A DNA stretch of 64,000 nucleotides. Origin: Amoebophrya sp. A120 (taxonomy: Eukaryota > Sar > Dinophyceae > Syndiniales > Amoebophryaceae). The position numbers were made by a program, and so were the translations under genes. A model generated the notes under the pieces. It was not told the origin of the DNA. It saw only the letters and a program-made list of their open reading frames with translations, and did not search any database. The stretch covers positions 2,744,565 through 2,808,564 of the forward strand of contig CAJINV010000004.1 of the NCBI GenBank assembly GCA_905178155.1, in the 5' to 3' direction. Below, piece by piece: positions 45,521 through 57,751 of this stretch. The stretch's first letter is position 1. The number at the start of each line of letters is the position of its first letter.

Positions 45521-46832
45521 TCTTCAACAAGAAAGCTAGTAAATAATAGAGACGGGCACCCGGCGGCGTGGCCGTCTGCTGCTTGTACTACGTTGTACAA
45601 GCCATTGACGTGCTTTCTGGCGCCGGGGAGCAACATTGATGTCAGCCCGGCCACAACATCGTCTCTTTTTCTGGAACTCCAAAAAGCACTGACTGTTCTT
45701 TTATCGAGTCAGTTTGACTACCGCTTGTAATTGGTTTTGCTCTTGCGGTGGTACTGGTAACAAGATCATAAGTGAAAATAAAGAAACAAAGCCGTCATCA
45801 TCTTGGGGTTCCGGCTCGCCTCGTATCGCTCTCAAAAAAAATCACGTAAGCAACAGCTCTACTCAAGTATGAAGTTGCAAAAGATGAATCAGACCAGCAC
45901 GCGCTGCAGAAACACGACGGTCCGGCCTGTTGCATCCTCATCTTCGCCGTCTCTCATTTAGTAGCCTCCACATGCTGACTGAGAGCAGCCCATTTTTTAG
46001 AGGTCGTGTAGCGGAAAAGGAGTAGAACTCTATCCGGCAACTGTGCTGGCTAACACCAGCTTGAAACAAAATGAAGAAAAATCTATGCCGCTTTTCGGGC
46101 GATTGATTTAAAAGCACAAACGTCAAATATTTTTTACTTTTTTCAACTTTTTTCGTGAAATGGGCGTGGAGAAAATCATGTTTGCAAACAAAATGCGGTA
46201 CATGTCCTTCTTCTCATCTTGCTGTATCGATATTAGCGAGTTGATGGGTCGAAAGAGAGTATCAGTATATCCATGTCGGCGTCTGCATATAGATCCTAAA
46301 AACAACTTCTCATGCTTCTAGATCTAGAAGGATGCTTCGACCTTGAAGTCGAGTTCTGTTTCCTCATCGGATCGAAAGTTAGTTTCCACGACTGGCTAAT
46401 ACTGGCGCAAAACCTCCGTGCTGCTACTCCGTCAAAAAGGTAAAATGATGGTGAGTAGATGACATGCTGATACTTATACCGGTCTTGTTTTTGATTTTGA
46501 TATAAAATAAAATAAGTCTGCCGAAAGGAAAGCAGTTTTACATTTAGAAAGAAGCGACGACGTCCTCATCGATCTCTTCTACGTACCGCAAGAAGACAGA
46601 GACACGATATATTTTCCTGCATGAAATAAAACAAAGAAAATTATTCATCGCGTAATTTCGTCTTGCCGCGAAATTGTAGAGGAAGACTGGGAGGAAGGCG
46701 CCGGCCACTAAATATTAAGGACCAAGCCATATACTGCAACGAAAAGAAACAACTTCTGCGAAAATTACACCGAGGTTCCTCGACGTCGTCTCCCTCAGTT
46801 TTGATGTTCATCAAAAAATAGAAGTAGCTACA
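45521..46832. other. Intergenic, nothing recognised
   Basis: AT-rich with short frames only. No IE ends or repeats seen. Confidence 0.45.
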
Positions 46833-49800
46833 CTAGTACTTGACCAACGGAACGCCCACCTCCTCGCGATCCTGCACCCGCCGAGCGATCTCGCGCAGCT
46901 CGTCGGGGACCGGCTGGCCGGCCTTTTCCAGCACCTGGATCAGATGAGCAGCATAGGCGGTTTGCAGGAAAAAAACTGCTTCACCCTGCTGAATTTTCGT
47001 GCTATTGCTTTCGAGGGAATTATACAAACATGACCAGTCGTGGTCGTGGCACTAGGACACTACTTTCGAAAAAGAACAGATGCAACACAGAGCCAGCGAC
47101 AGGCACAATACAATTTGGATTTGCACAACACCTGCTGCATGAAGCCTGCTTCCCCGTGCACGGGGGCAGGAAAGACGCGCCACAGAATTGGGTCGTTTTA
47201 TGCTGGAAGCCCACAGAGCATCATCTTTATCAAAATTTAAAACTTCTCTTCACTATGAAGCAGTTTTTTTCCTTTGCATAGTCCGGGTAGTTGGGCCAGT
47301 GCTATCAAGTGTAAAAGTGTCTGGGTCTGGAAGATTGCCAGGTTTGTCATGCACATTTTGCATGACTCCTGATGTCTGTGATGCGTGCCCTAGCGCCACA
47401 GATTTTGTGAGGGCTTCCTGATGCCTATACCGCATGACAAATGCTCTGTCCGTGTAGCAAAACTTGGACTCTCTTTGCTGCTCATGCAATACAGATTTTT
47501 TTACAATCCAAAATCAGCATGACAAGTTGGATTCTTCCAGACCCAGACATTTTTACAGTTGATAAGTACTCAAAGATCGCGATTGACGACGCCTTGGTTA
47601 CCACCTCCCTGGTATAAAATTGCAAAAGTATCGCATAATTACAGCTATGCATGACAAATTGCCTTCCTTTTCCTACGGCTCTGCCTCTGCTATAACAGCA
47701 TGACAAATTCCATGATCTGTCCACACTCTTTAGCTAATTTGTATATGCAATTCAAACTAGTAACGATGTTTTTGCGCAGGATAACTGCCCCGTGCGGTTC
47801 GCCCGACACGATGCACGTAGTCTTCGAGCGAAGAAAAGTCGTAAATGAAGACGTGGGAAATGTCCGGAATGTCGAGACCGCGCCCAATCACGTCGGTTGC
47901 CACCAAAAGCCGGATCCAGCCACGCCTGTAACATCAATTCAGTGGATTTATTCTTTTTTCCGGAACTACATGACAAACTGGTGCACGGATAATCTAGATT
48001 ATTGGAGGAGGACAAAGCTGTTGTGAAAGCACTCCTCTTTGCTGCCTTCGGAACATTCGGTACAACTTAAGTATCAACATTCTTACCGAAAAGATTCGAT
48101 CGTGCCGGTGCGTTTATCCTGTCGCTTCCCACCGTGCAACGGTATGCTCTAAAAATCACGAGTTGATGAATTTGCATAAAAATCCCATTCCCAACAAGAA
48201 TAACCAAACTTTGCCTTTCAAATTTTTTGAGTCATGATGATGCCTTTAAACTAGAAGAAAGATCTCCGCTCCAAGTCCAACGTCATCTTGCCATCACTAC
48301 GTACTGAGTGGGAACAATATGCAAGTCGTTCTGCGAGCTTGCTAGTCACGACACACTATCACGACTTACATGACTTTGGTTTATGGACATAGACTTCGAC
48401 ATGCCGTAAAAAACGCAGATAAAAAGAGGACAAGCGTGAGGCAATTACATCATCTCATCAATTATCCGAAATCAACATTTTTCTGTTTCGTAAATGCAGC
48501 TGCCTCGTTGAAGCCCACGTTCCAGAGGTCACTGCACAAGTTGTCCGCCGTCACTTCTTATGCATTGCAAAAGCATCTTCGCACTGCAGTTCTGCATGAC
48601 AAAAGTATCTTCGCACTGCAGGTCTGCATGACAAAAGTATCTTCGCACTGCAGTTCGTATAAATTGCAGTCCTGCATGACAAACTCCAGTTTTTCTTCTT
48701 GAGAAAGTTATTTGTCATGCGCTTTATACTAGAACTGGTACGGTACTTTTGCGGAATGCATATTTTTTCCGCGACGAAAATGAGGACCTTTACGCCCTCG
48801 GGAAAGGACCGATTGGCGTTTTTCTCGTAGGCGGTTGTACTAGAATTGGAGTCAGTGGTTGCGATTGGGATGTTGTATAAGGCTTGTTCCTGCTCCTCTT
48901 CATTCTTTCTCCCCTGCTGGTCCTCTGTCGTCAACGTCGTGTAGAAGTTACTTGCACCTCCTTCATCGCACCGGCCATCGTTTTCCAGGAGGGCACCGCT
49001 GTTCGTGGAATTGGACACCTTCAGGTCCCGACAAGAAATATGCAATGGAACAATTTTTGATGCGTGCTACCACGCGTTAGAAGAAGTCCTCCTCGCACTT
49101 TCTTACTTTAGACTTTCCTAATTAGAAATCCACATTGAAGAACAAGATGAGCTCGGAAAGTAAGTTGTAGATCAACTTCCACTATACGTTCTAAGTAAAG
49201 TGCCAGTAGTACTGGCGTGTCAGTTCTCTATACAGAAAGATCTTGACAAGTTTTCTGAAGATCATGCACCGCTGCAGATGGTAGTACTTACTCCCGCTTT
49301 CATTGATGCAGCTTCACGAAACTTTACCTTGTACTAGTGCTTGTGCTGAGGACTTGGCATGATCACCAACACAATTTTATTTTTCCTTCGGGATAATCCA
49401 GCAGTTCGGACAGAAAATCGTAAAGTAGCTTTTTCTTCAGTGTCTGCGCTGCAGCATAATCCAGTGACGGGTCCACCACGATCACCTTCTGGTCAATCTC
49501 CGGTCGGACGGTGAGAGTGCAAGAACCGGAAAAAGAAGTATCGTGTCCCTCATGTCCCTCAAGGGCAGACGAGCCGGCTCCTGTCGTGTTGGAGGCAGCA
49601 TTGATCCTCGTTGAACCGTTATACAAGAAAAAAACTGTGTAAGCGTAAATCTCTGATGCGGAAAAAGCAAAACAGTTACACTTCTTGCGCTTGTCATGCT
49701 CGACATGCATGAGCATGATCGGCTCGTTTCCTATGTGTATGTTTTTTCCCTTCCTAACTGCGCATAACAAGTTTTTCCTATCATTGCAGACAAACTTGTG

Positions 49801-52164
49801 ATGCTGTTTTCCCAAAAGATTTACACTAACGCAGTTTTTTTCTTGGATAACCGTGAAGGTCCTGTTCGACCTCCAAAATCAGCTTCCGCTCGTTTTCCGC
49901 GAGTTCAAAGGCGACTTTTTGCACGGTCGCGTCCCACGTAGCCGTGAAAAAGTAGGTGATGCGCTTCCGTGGCGGTAGAGGACCTTCTGCTCGTCCGGGT
50001 TGCATTTTCATCGCCCGCGCGAGCTCTTCGACGACACCTCCAAACCCCTCGTCGAGCATGCGGTCCGCTTCGTCCATATCAAACAAAAAAGCGCTAACGT
50101 AAACGGTCCGTTTACGTTTAGATTTTATTTTTAGAGATTGCAGCTATGCATGACAAATTTTGCCTAGAATGCATGCTATGCAACACCAATTCCGATTCCG
50201 GGGCCATTTCTGATGCATTACTGCATCACAAATTTTTCCGGTAACCTTAGCACTTTTTCCTGTGATAGTCCAGGACCAAAATGCCGAAGTTCCGGCTCAG
50301 GTCGAGTTTTCCATCCTCGACGAAGTCCCTCAATCTGCCCGGCGTTCCGACCACGAGACGCGCAGCACAAAGGTACGGCTCCTGGTATTTGCGCCCCTGG
50401 CCGCCGTAGCAGCATACCGAGCAGATTTTTCGGCAAAAGGTCAACTTCTCAAACTCCTTGTGGATCTGGTCTGCGAGCTCCCGGACGGGAGCGAGAACTA
50501 GTGCGCGCAGCTCCAGGCCCTGCGCCTCTGCGGCCTCGAGTTGAATGATGGTGGCTACGAGGAACGCGAGGGTTTTGCCGCTGCCCGTGCGCGCGACACC
50601 GATAATGTCGATCGGGGCGTTGAAGGTCAAGGCGTCATTTGTTACCGTAGAAGAAGCCCCCATAATTCTTGTCGCGCCCTCGTCTGTAGTTCCAGGAGCT
50701 GCACGAAGTATGGAAATATCAGAACAACACGTTGAACTAGGCGTTTTCGCAAAGAGGTGTTGGACCGCCGGGGCCAGGAAGTATTTCTGGATCTTCATCG
50801 GTCGCGTCCACTTGTACCAGTCGAGATTGTCGAGGACGTAGCCTTATGCATTGCAAAAGTATAAGTGTCGTAGTCGTACTCGTGAATCTGAATTGCACTA
50901 GAAATTGCCTTAGCATGACAGATTAAATCTGTATAGGCGGATTTTCCTTAAGAAAGAGATTTGCAATGCACGCACGCAATTAGTACGAGTACGATACCAC
51001 TTTTCCAGTGGATAAGCCTGGAATCAAATTTTCCGTCAAGTCGTCCCGGAAACTGTCAAAAACAAACACGCTGTTGACGCCGTTTTCCGCAGCTGGAGGA
51101 CCAGAGTCATTTCTGTCCTTCCCAGATGAGGATGACACGTGCTCCAAAACGATGGGCGCAGCTGCAGCAGAGACCGTCGACGAATCAGTTTCGATTTTTG
51201 TCGACAGGAGAAACTGGATCTGGATCCGGTCTGTTTCCAGCTCCTCCAGGGTGGCGAGTTTTCCAAACGAAGTCACCTCCTGCGGGTTGAAGCGGAAACC
51301 AGATTTTTTGTACTCCGTCCAACTTCCGGCTTCGTCTTTCACCCACGTGTTGCCTTCTTTGTCGACGACTGTGCTGCTGGTGACCGGGTTTTTGGTGAAA
51401 GACGCTGCGTTTTGTTGATTCCACGAACGAGTCGTGTAGTAGGTTGCGTTGTCTTCACCGGTCGTGGAATAGTTCTTGCTGTCCTCGTCTTCTCTGATGT
51501 TTCTGTAGTAGTTGTTTTTCCTGTCGTACGGGACGTCATTGCCGCGACCTCCACCAAAACTCCGGTAGTTCGAGGTTGTAGAAGCATGATCGTAGCTGTT
51601 GTATTTCGCTCGCCAATCTTCCGGGGCCTTCGCGGCCGTCGAAGCAGCGTCGTCGTAGTTTTCAGCCTTGTAATAGCGTGTGCTGTAGTTTCGATTTTGT
51701 TTCTGCCAGATCGTAGTAGACGATGAGTAGGACGAAAAGTCGCTTTTGTGGAGGTCGTGCGAAGGTGCTTTTCCGTCCCACTCACCGTCGCCTCGCCAAT
51801 TGCCGGCACTTCCACCTTCGGGGTTGCCTCTGTCGTCGCGGTAGTTGGAATGCTGCGTGTTTCTATAGTTGTACCAGTCTCCGCTCTGTCGTCCAGTGGA
51901 GTCGCTGTAATTTTTGTCCCAAGAGGAGGCCCAACTTGACGACCCCGAGTTGGCAGCCCGCTGGTCGTGGGAAGTCGACGTGGGAAGTCGTTTATCGTTA
52001 TAATTATTTTCCCTCTTCCCCCAGGGATCGTTGTTCTTGTAGTCCTGCTGCGTATCTAGCACGTGCTCACTAATAGGACCGGCCACGGTGGCTGCCGGTT
52101 CGTGCCCATGTGTCGAACTGGGCAGGGACGTACCATTAGTTGTATCGCCGTACGCTTCTGTCAT
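46833..52164 (-). CDS. DEAD-box ATP-dependent RNA helicase (DDX5/Dbp2-like) with long disordered N-terminus
   Basis: Unwinds or remodels RNA using ATP. Starts at 52164. Exon 1 (to 51015) encodes a Tyr/Asn/Ser/Gly-rich extension of about 380 residues. The core follows: Q-motif TRPMKIQ, motif [29 protein letters not shown], motif [15 protein letters not shown] (rebuilt across the IE at 50077), motif III FFTATW (TAT for SAT), [42 protein letters not shown] and motif [12 protein letters not shown]. The C-terminus [19 protein letters not shown] is typical of DDX5/Dbp2 relatives. Unusual insertions lie between the Q-motif and motif I and between motifs III and IV. Six introns are IEs; others (about 49385-49045, 48480-48150, 48090-47930 and 47250-47010) are ordinary or unresolved, so total length (above 1000 residues) is approximate. 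Confidence 0.92.
47303..47564. mobile_element. Introner-like element, family B
   Basis: 262 bp, TATCAAGTGTAAAAGTGTC...GACATTTTTACAGTTGATA, TGTCTGGGTCTGGAAG TIR, duplication agtgc/agtac. Lies in the helicase C-terminal region after [13 protein letters not shown]. Confidence 0.92.
47613..47783. mobile_element. Introner-like element, family A, diverged
   Basis: 171 bp, TATAAAATTGCAAAAG...TTTTTGCGCAGGATA. Flanks cctgg/actgc match at 3 of 5. Sits right after the helicase motif VI (HRVGRTARG). Confidence 0.82.
48559..48762. mobile_element. Introner-like element, family A, with internal triplication
   Basis: 204 bp, TATGCATTGCAAAAG...TGCGGAATGCATA. A 32-bp unit starting AAAAGYATCTTCGCACTGCA occurs at 48569, 48601 and (partly) 48633. 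Flanks cttct/ttttt are diverged. Follows KVLIFVAEK of the helicase. Confidence 0.85.
49620..49849. mobile_element. Introner-like element, single-copy type I
   Basis: 230 bp, TATACAAGAAAAAAACTG...CAGTTTTTTTCTTGGATA, inner TIR GTAAGCGTAAATC-like, perfect duplication accgt. Removal gives [12 protein letters not shown]. Confidence 0.94.
50077..50267. mobile_element. Introner-like element, family E, inside the DEAD motif
   Basis: 191 bp, TATCAAACAAAAAAGCGC...GCACTTTTTCCTGTGATA, perfect duplication gtcca. Splits codons of motif II: VLD/EADRML is restored only by excision. Confidence 0.95.
50845..51014. mobile_element. Introner-like element, family A
   Basis: 170 bp, TATGCATTGCAAAAG...CTTTTCCAGTGGATA, perfect duplication agcct. 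Removal gives [15 protein letters not shown], linking the N-terminal extension to the helicase core. Confidence 0.95.
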
Positions 52165-54327
52165 CCTGTTGTTCTTGCTTGAAGTACTTATATTCTTTTC
52201 TGTTCTTTTTACTGTCGTGTGCAGGTGCTGCGGTATTATGTATGATGATCTGTTTCCCTAAAAGATGCGTACGCCACTAACTTTCACATCTAGTATATCT
52301 TTGAAAACCGGCGACCACACGACCGCAAGCCAATGGCTTATATTAAAATTCAGTCTATAGCTGTAAAGAGTTGCTGAAGATATTACCGCTTTGCTATTCG
52401 TAATCAGCCGATTTTTTTTCTCTTAGTACTAGTAGAAGTCTACTTCGCTGCTCTATTCCATGCAGCTTTACTTGCTCGTTGAACTGGTGCACCACACACC
52501 CGCATGTTGTTCATATTCTGCCTTCAGGCCATCCTTATTCCTTTCAACTTCAAGATACAGTTTCTAAAACACTGGTCATGATTCGTTGCCCATGAACATG
52601 ATTGGGTAGGTCGTCTACGTTGCTGGCAACAATACTTCACACGTACGCAGATGACCGACGAGGAGCAGTAGAAGATCATCTGCACTTCGACGCGCCAGGC
52701 ATCCTAGCCGCACTACAACTTCCTCTTTTGTTAGTATGCTCCTCCGAAAACAACTTGCGCTTCTCGCTTCAGGACCAAGTTTGCGACTATTTTTTTTTGG
52801 TTATGGTGTCCACGCACCAACAAACACTGATGTAGTAGAACTATGCATCACAGACACAGGACACTTCATCAAGTTGACTATAACTTCAGGACGAACATCC
52901 ACTTCACGGGGTAGTCGAGAAGTATTATAAAAGTCAAATCTACTACAACATCTTCTTCGGTTGATGTACCGGAATTGGTGAGCTATGAGCTGCAGATTTT
53001 CTCTTCTTCGCCGTTTTCGCTTGATACATCCATGTTTCTTTCACAACAGCATCTCCTTGGGAGACATCTAGTAAAAGCAGGTCACTCACAAAGGGATACA
53101 AAAGCAAATACGTGATGAAAAAATCAGTACTGCATGGCGGAAGCCCGCCCATTCTACGGGACTGCCAATGACAGATTTCTTCTTGTTTCGGATACATATT
53201 CATTGTTACATCCAGAAGTGTGCGCTGCTAGCTTTTTTCTCTGGGATACCATTGCACTTCTCCAGTGGTCGGTGAAGAGCATGCTATCACCCGACGTATC
53301 CACACTTGCCTTTGGATTCTCAGTAGCATGATCAACACAATACTCATGCTAATCTAATCCATGTAATAACTCAAGAAAAATACCAACTGGCTGCAGCAGC
53401 TTTGGCTACCTTAAATCTGAAAAAAAAGAAAAACGCAAGCAAAATAAATCTTGAGAGACGGGCTATCTTCTGAGTAAAGTCACAAAGATAAAAATCTTAT
53501 TTAGCTGCCTTTAAAAATTTGTTGGGAAGCGTCGCTTAGTAAAGGTTGTGAAAAAAGAAGTAAAAAGTTACTGCTCTGGACAAAATTCGAGAGCGTTGCT
53601 GAAAGCTTAAACGCGAATTTCGCTGTGCATAAAAATTGCGCTGTGGAGAAGAGAAGCTGTTTTTTGTTTCTGTGTTTTTTGCTTTTGACGTTTTGCTGCT
53701 ATCCACTTTGCGAGCTGCAGATCTTCTTGGATGATCTGTCTTACGCCGATAAAAAGACGTGTTTTTTGTTTGAGTTTTAAACTTTCTCTTTCTCGCTTTT
53801 GAGTACTAAAAGAAGTCTGGACTTGCTGACGTTGAGCGCTACTTCTCGCGACCTGCGAGCGCCTGTATGAAACAAGCTTTTTCGGCACTATATCAGCATT
53901 GAATAAACAAGAAAAACTAAACAAGGATTCGACGCAATCCCTTTATTTGTCCTAGCACGCGACATTCGATCGCACAGGTGTCGAATCACAACCCCAATCC
54001 TTGCACAGGCGCTCGGCATCAAAACGGTACTTGCTGGTTTCCTTTTTCTGCCCGTTGCAACAGCAGTACCAGTAACCTGTGTTCGTGGTAGTTAATTATG
54101 ATTTCCATTTGTGTGCTTACAGTCTCTGCACTACACGCAGTACTACCAAAAGTCGCGCACTATGCACGCACACACATACACAACCGACAAGCACATTTCT
54201 TTGGTAATGAAGTAACATTTCAAGAGGCGCCAGTTATTGCATAGGGTAATGCATCGTAAAAATTAAAATAGCGCACTGGCAATGGAGAGACATGACGAAG
54301 AAAAAAAATGATCATCATTTTCATCAT
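52165..54327. other. Gene-poor stretch upstream of the helicase
   Basis: No firm gene. A minus-strand frame at 52943-53203 has a hydrophobic segment (ITYLLLYPFVSDLLLL) followed by a basic tail and a stop; it could be a last exon of an unidentified membrane protein, but no splice partner was found. Confidence 0.4.
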
Positions 54328-55047
54328 TTACCGTCGTGGTCGTTCTGCCGGGTCCAGCTTGTCGGCTGAGCTCGCGCCGTATTCGCTGGTTCTGCCGGTT
54401 CGTGTCCCCACGGTCTTCCTGGAAAAGAGCCGTCCTGGGCGACCCTTCGTCCGTTGCGCACTGTGCCGGCGTATGTCGGACGGTTCTGTTTTTGAAGATT
54501 GGCTTCTTTCGCGCGTCGGTATCCCAACGACCCCAAAGACAAGAGGCGCACAAGAAAAGCCAGGACGAATCTGAACACCACTAGGAATCAGAGCAGTATC
54601 CACTTTGTAACGCACTCCGGTGCTTCTCGTGTGTAGTGCAGGTTTTCCGTTCCTTCCTAAATAAGCTAGCACGAAAGTGCCCGCATCAGGGTGCTTAGAG
54701 GTAAGAGCCAATATATTTGCAACGCTAAGAAGCATACGCGCCGCAATAGTTTCCCGTGGAGAAGCTAGCGCATCTGTGGCAGTGGTTGACAAGCAAAGCA
54801 GAGGCGTTTCATGCTTTTGGCCGTTCGGCAACGTTTTGCCGTTTCGGAATTTGCCATGCGTATTTGGGCCATTTAGTGACGCTCTTCCCCCTTCCCTTTT
54901 CGTGATCACGCCCAACATTTGGCGGGCGGCAGAGTAGTGCGCGGCTATTCTACGAGCTGAGTCAATATCTTCAGGCCCATTCTGCGGCCATTTTCTCATC
55001 GCTACTACTGATCTGCGGCATAGGTGAGGTTTTCGGAATTTATCCAC
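54328..55047 (-). CDS. Open frame of 239 codons, doubtful gene
   Basis: Longer than expected by chance at this base composition and on the same strand as the real genes. The protein is basic, with some ordered-looking parts (AARMLLSVANILALTSKH, AGTFVLAYLGRNGKPAL). It matches no family I know, lacks IE junctions, and lies in a repeat-bearing region. Could be a genuine orphan gene or part of a decayed mobile element. Confidence 0.35.
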   Translation of the reverse strand: MDKFRKPHLCRRSVVAMRKWPQNGPEDIDSARRIAAHYSAARQMLGVITKREGGRASLNGPNTHGKFRNGKTLPNGQKHETPLLCLSTTATDALASPRETIAARMLLSVANILALTSKHPDAGTFVLAYLGRNGKPALHTRSTGVRYKVDTALIPSGVQIRPGFSCAPLVFGVVGIPTRERSQSSKTEPSDIRRHSAQRTKGRPGRLFSRKTVGTRTGRTSEYGASSADKLDPAERPRR

Positions 55048-55208
55048 TTTTTTGATTTGTCTTGCTAATCACGGCCGAGCTCTTTGATTTGGGTGGACCT
55101 CAACGAAGGTCCACCTCGAAAGCAAAACGAGCGAAAGTATTTGTCGCTCGCGCCGCCGTGGAGGGGGCACAAGCACAATGGCGCGGAATGTTCTACATAA
55201 TTACACTA

Positions 55209-55231
55209 AGAGAGAGAGAGAGAGAGAGAGA
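55209..55231. repeat. (AG)n microsatellite
   Basis: About eleven uninterrupted AG units. Confidence 0.95.
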
Positions 55232-56196
55232 CAGCCGAAGTAGTAAACTAGTCCGGACTAGAGTAACGCACACCACACAGTTGAACGAAGACCCTGCTTC
55301 CGCTCCCCCGCTTGAGTGATGCCGTTTTTGCCCACCTCGCAACGCCCTTCTGTGGTCCGTCTGATCTACCCTCGGAATGCGCGGGCGGCGGCGTGGCCCT
55401 AGGTGTCTGCCAAGCTGATAGAAATCCACAGAGAGTTTGGTAGTCAGTTTCGTCAAGGTCGACCGGAGGGCGTAGGGATGGTTTACCTGTGGCCTTGTAG
55501 CCCGAGTCTGGTAAGAACCGTTCTACGCGCTGACGTCGTCCACGAGATGTCCGTGAAGAGTAAGGCGGCAAGTTAAGGGGGAATTGAGATGACGGGGAAC
55601 TTAAAAAAAAAATAAAAGGCAGTCGAAAGCAAACTAGTTCCCCGGCTCGACGTGCGGCGACGCTGCCCTTCCACGCAGCGCCCCGGCGAGCAGTTGACGG
55701 CGTACTCACTCACCGGACAGGCCGTCTCCCGTTGTTCAGCGGGGCGGCTATTCTAGCACAAAAACAATAGAAGTAGTTTTTGCGACTTCTGTCTTTCTCT
55801 TTCTTCTTACTAAGCTACTACTACTACTATTTTTCTTTTTCTCACTAAGCTATCTGCGGACCTCGGCGGCGCATCAACCCGGTGAGTGAGTGAGGGCAGT
55901 TTGTGAAGGACGCATTTTGTGGTTTTTGTTTTTTCACCGACGTATTTTGGATCGAGGACCGACTTGCTTTTGTGTGTGTGTTTTCTGCGTCAACGTTCTT
56001 ACGTTTGCTAGCGCTACCGGGGGGCTCTTCCTGTCCCCCCGGGTCCTAATGTGTTTTGATTTGGAAAGGGGTAGTATCCGTTCTCAAACAGACGCAGGAT
56101 CAAACGACGCAGGTTTGAATGTGTAGGATTGTGAAGAAGAATTTAAAAAGAATTTAGAGCGGGGTAACAATTGATTCAACTAAGTCGCCCCGGCGC

Positions 56197-56230
56197 CTTA
56201 GTCGTCCGTCCGGCCGGACGGACGGCTAAG
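56197..56230. repeat. 34-bp near-perfect palindrome
   Basis: CTTAG arms around TCCGTCCGG/CCGGACGGA with a single mismatched pair; the symmetry extends a few bases further on both sides. Confidence 0.8.
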
Positions 56231-57583
56231 TCGCCGTTTGCGGCGAGAAGCTTTTCCCTTCAGGCTAGCTGCCCCCCCAGAACCAAAATCGATATCGCGA
56301 AGCGAGCACCGTCCAGAAACCGTATGCAAAGTCGCACTTTTTCAAATGGATTTTCATGGTTTTGGCATGTTTCTTTTTTTTGGATTTCCGAAAAAAAAAC
56401 GCAAACTCAGCTCGTCGTATCATACATATTCGCCGGAAGGCGCATGGGAATGTCGCCGGAAGGCACATGGGCACGGCAAGGGGGCGCCCCGGATTTGGCG
56501 GCCGTATCTATCCCGGGAGTTGTTTGGCCGGGGCTACTTGGGCAAGCAACGCGCAACCCAAGCCGCTGGACCGATGTCCGCCGCCTTTGTTCGGCAATAA
56601 CGAATGGGCGGCGCCAACACGCGCGCCGCCACAGCAAAAGCCTGGCGGGCCGCCGGCGGCTCGGGCTCCCTCGCAACAGCGGGGCATGAAGTTTGGCAAG
56701 CAAGCAAAAGCAGGGCACGCATGTGGGTGCTGGGCAATCACTTGCAGCGCTTCGCCGTGTGTGTTTGCTGGGCATGAAGCTGCACAACAAGCACAACGCG
56801 GGGAAACATAGAACAGGAGCTGCACAACATCGGCGCCCCAGCGAGCTTTTCTTTGCGTTTAAAATGCAGGCGGGCCGCTGAGTGGCCGGCTTCTAGCGTT
56901 GTCTTTTTTTCAGCAAGAGGCGCGCCAACATGCGGAGAAAAATCCGGGCCGTGAATCGTTGGCGCCTGAATCAATTTGGCCCGGTGAGAAACTGGCGCCC
57001 CGAATTTTTACCGCGCGGAACTCTGCTTCGTTTTTTTCACAAGGAGACCAAAAGCTCTAGCGGTCGACCTCGAGTGGTCGCCCTCAACTTTTGATCAACT
57101 TAGATCAGCCGTTCGCCCATTATAGGCGAAGTCTTTTATTTTTCTGACCTCTAGAGGTCGCTCCTCTCCTTTGCTATCGGTCTGGACCTGGAGCATACCG
57201 TCGGGGAAAAAAATATACAAAAAAAACAAAAACCCCCGACCTCTAGAGCTTTTCCTCAGGTTTTCGTCAAAATGGCACATACAATAAATCAGCCACAGCA
57301 TCGCGCTTGGCCAATTTTCAAAAAGTCGCTGCTTTTCGGTTTGGTCTCGTTTTCGTCAGGTTTTGGTCAAGTTTTCGCCACAGTATTATCGCGATTAAGA
57401 TTCCCATACCTTATTTGGTCTCTCCTTTTTGGTCAAGTTGCTACGAGTCTACAGCTCTCTAATACTATGAAGCTGCTCTGTTTACATCGACCTGGGGCGG
57501 TCGGTGGCGAGAAGCAAGACGACCTAAAACCAGCAAAGTGGAAGACTTACCACACTGCCGAATACCGGACTCGCTTTCTCTAC

Positions 57584-57751
57584 ATATGCCGTAGCTTGTC
57601 CGTCACTCCCGATCACGGCCTGCTGGTCCAGCCCGGGCTTGGCCTGTTCGTCAGTAAACTCGGTCTCGACGGGGGGGACTAACCCATAAACCGCTGTCGC
57701 AGCAAGGACCCCGGCAGAGCGCACCAGCTTCTTCAGGATTCCGAACGCCAT
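57584..57751 (-). CDS. First exon of a small membrane-anchored or organellar protein
   Basis: ATG at 57751 followed by 56 codons and a phase-0 GTAGAG donor. The N-terminus MAFGILKKLVRSAGVLAATA is hydrophobic and basic, as in a mitochondrial presequence or membrane anchor. The rest (PPVETEFTDEQAKPGLDQQ) is polar and protein-like. The following exon was not found, so the product is unknown. Confidence 0.4.

Larger units (their letters stand above)
55048..57583. other. Repeat-bearing intergenic stretch
   Basis: Holds an (AG)n microsatellite (about 55209-55231), a hairpin GGTGGACCT/AGGTCCACC (55092-55115), a 34-bp near-perfect palindrome (56197-56230), a GC-rich tract (about 56450-57000), and an inverted pair AAAAGCTCTAG.GGTCG (about 57051-57066 and 57237-57252). 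Frames here look like chance products. Confidence 0.5.

Noticed and set aside
18003-50845. Regularly recurring palindromic repeats of about 150 bp could suggest CRISPR-like or SINE arrays
   Set aside because: They are dispersed, lie in coding frames with target duplications, and have different families interleaved. No spacers of constant length and no cas genes.
51139-51726. Plus-strand 195-codon frame opposite the helicase N-terminus
   Set aside because: Shadow of the Tyr/Asn/Ser-rich coding strand, whose frame continues in phase into the helicase core.
55248-55709. Minus-strand 153-codon frame
   Set aside because: Arg/Pro/Ser-rich, length expected by chance in 64 kb, runs antisense to an AG microsatellite, no splice partners.
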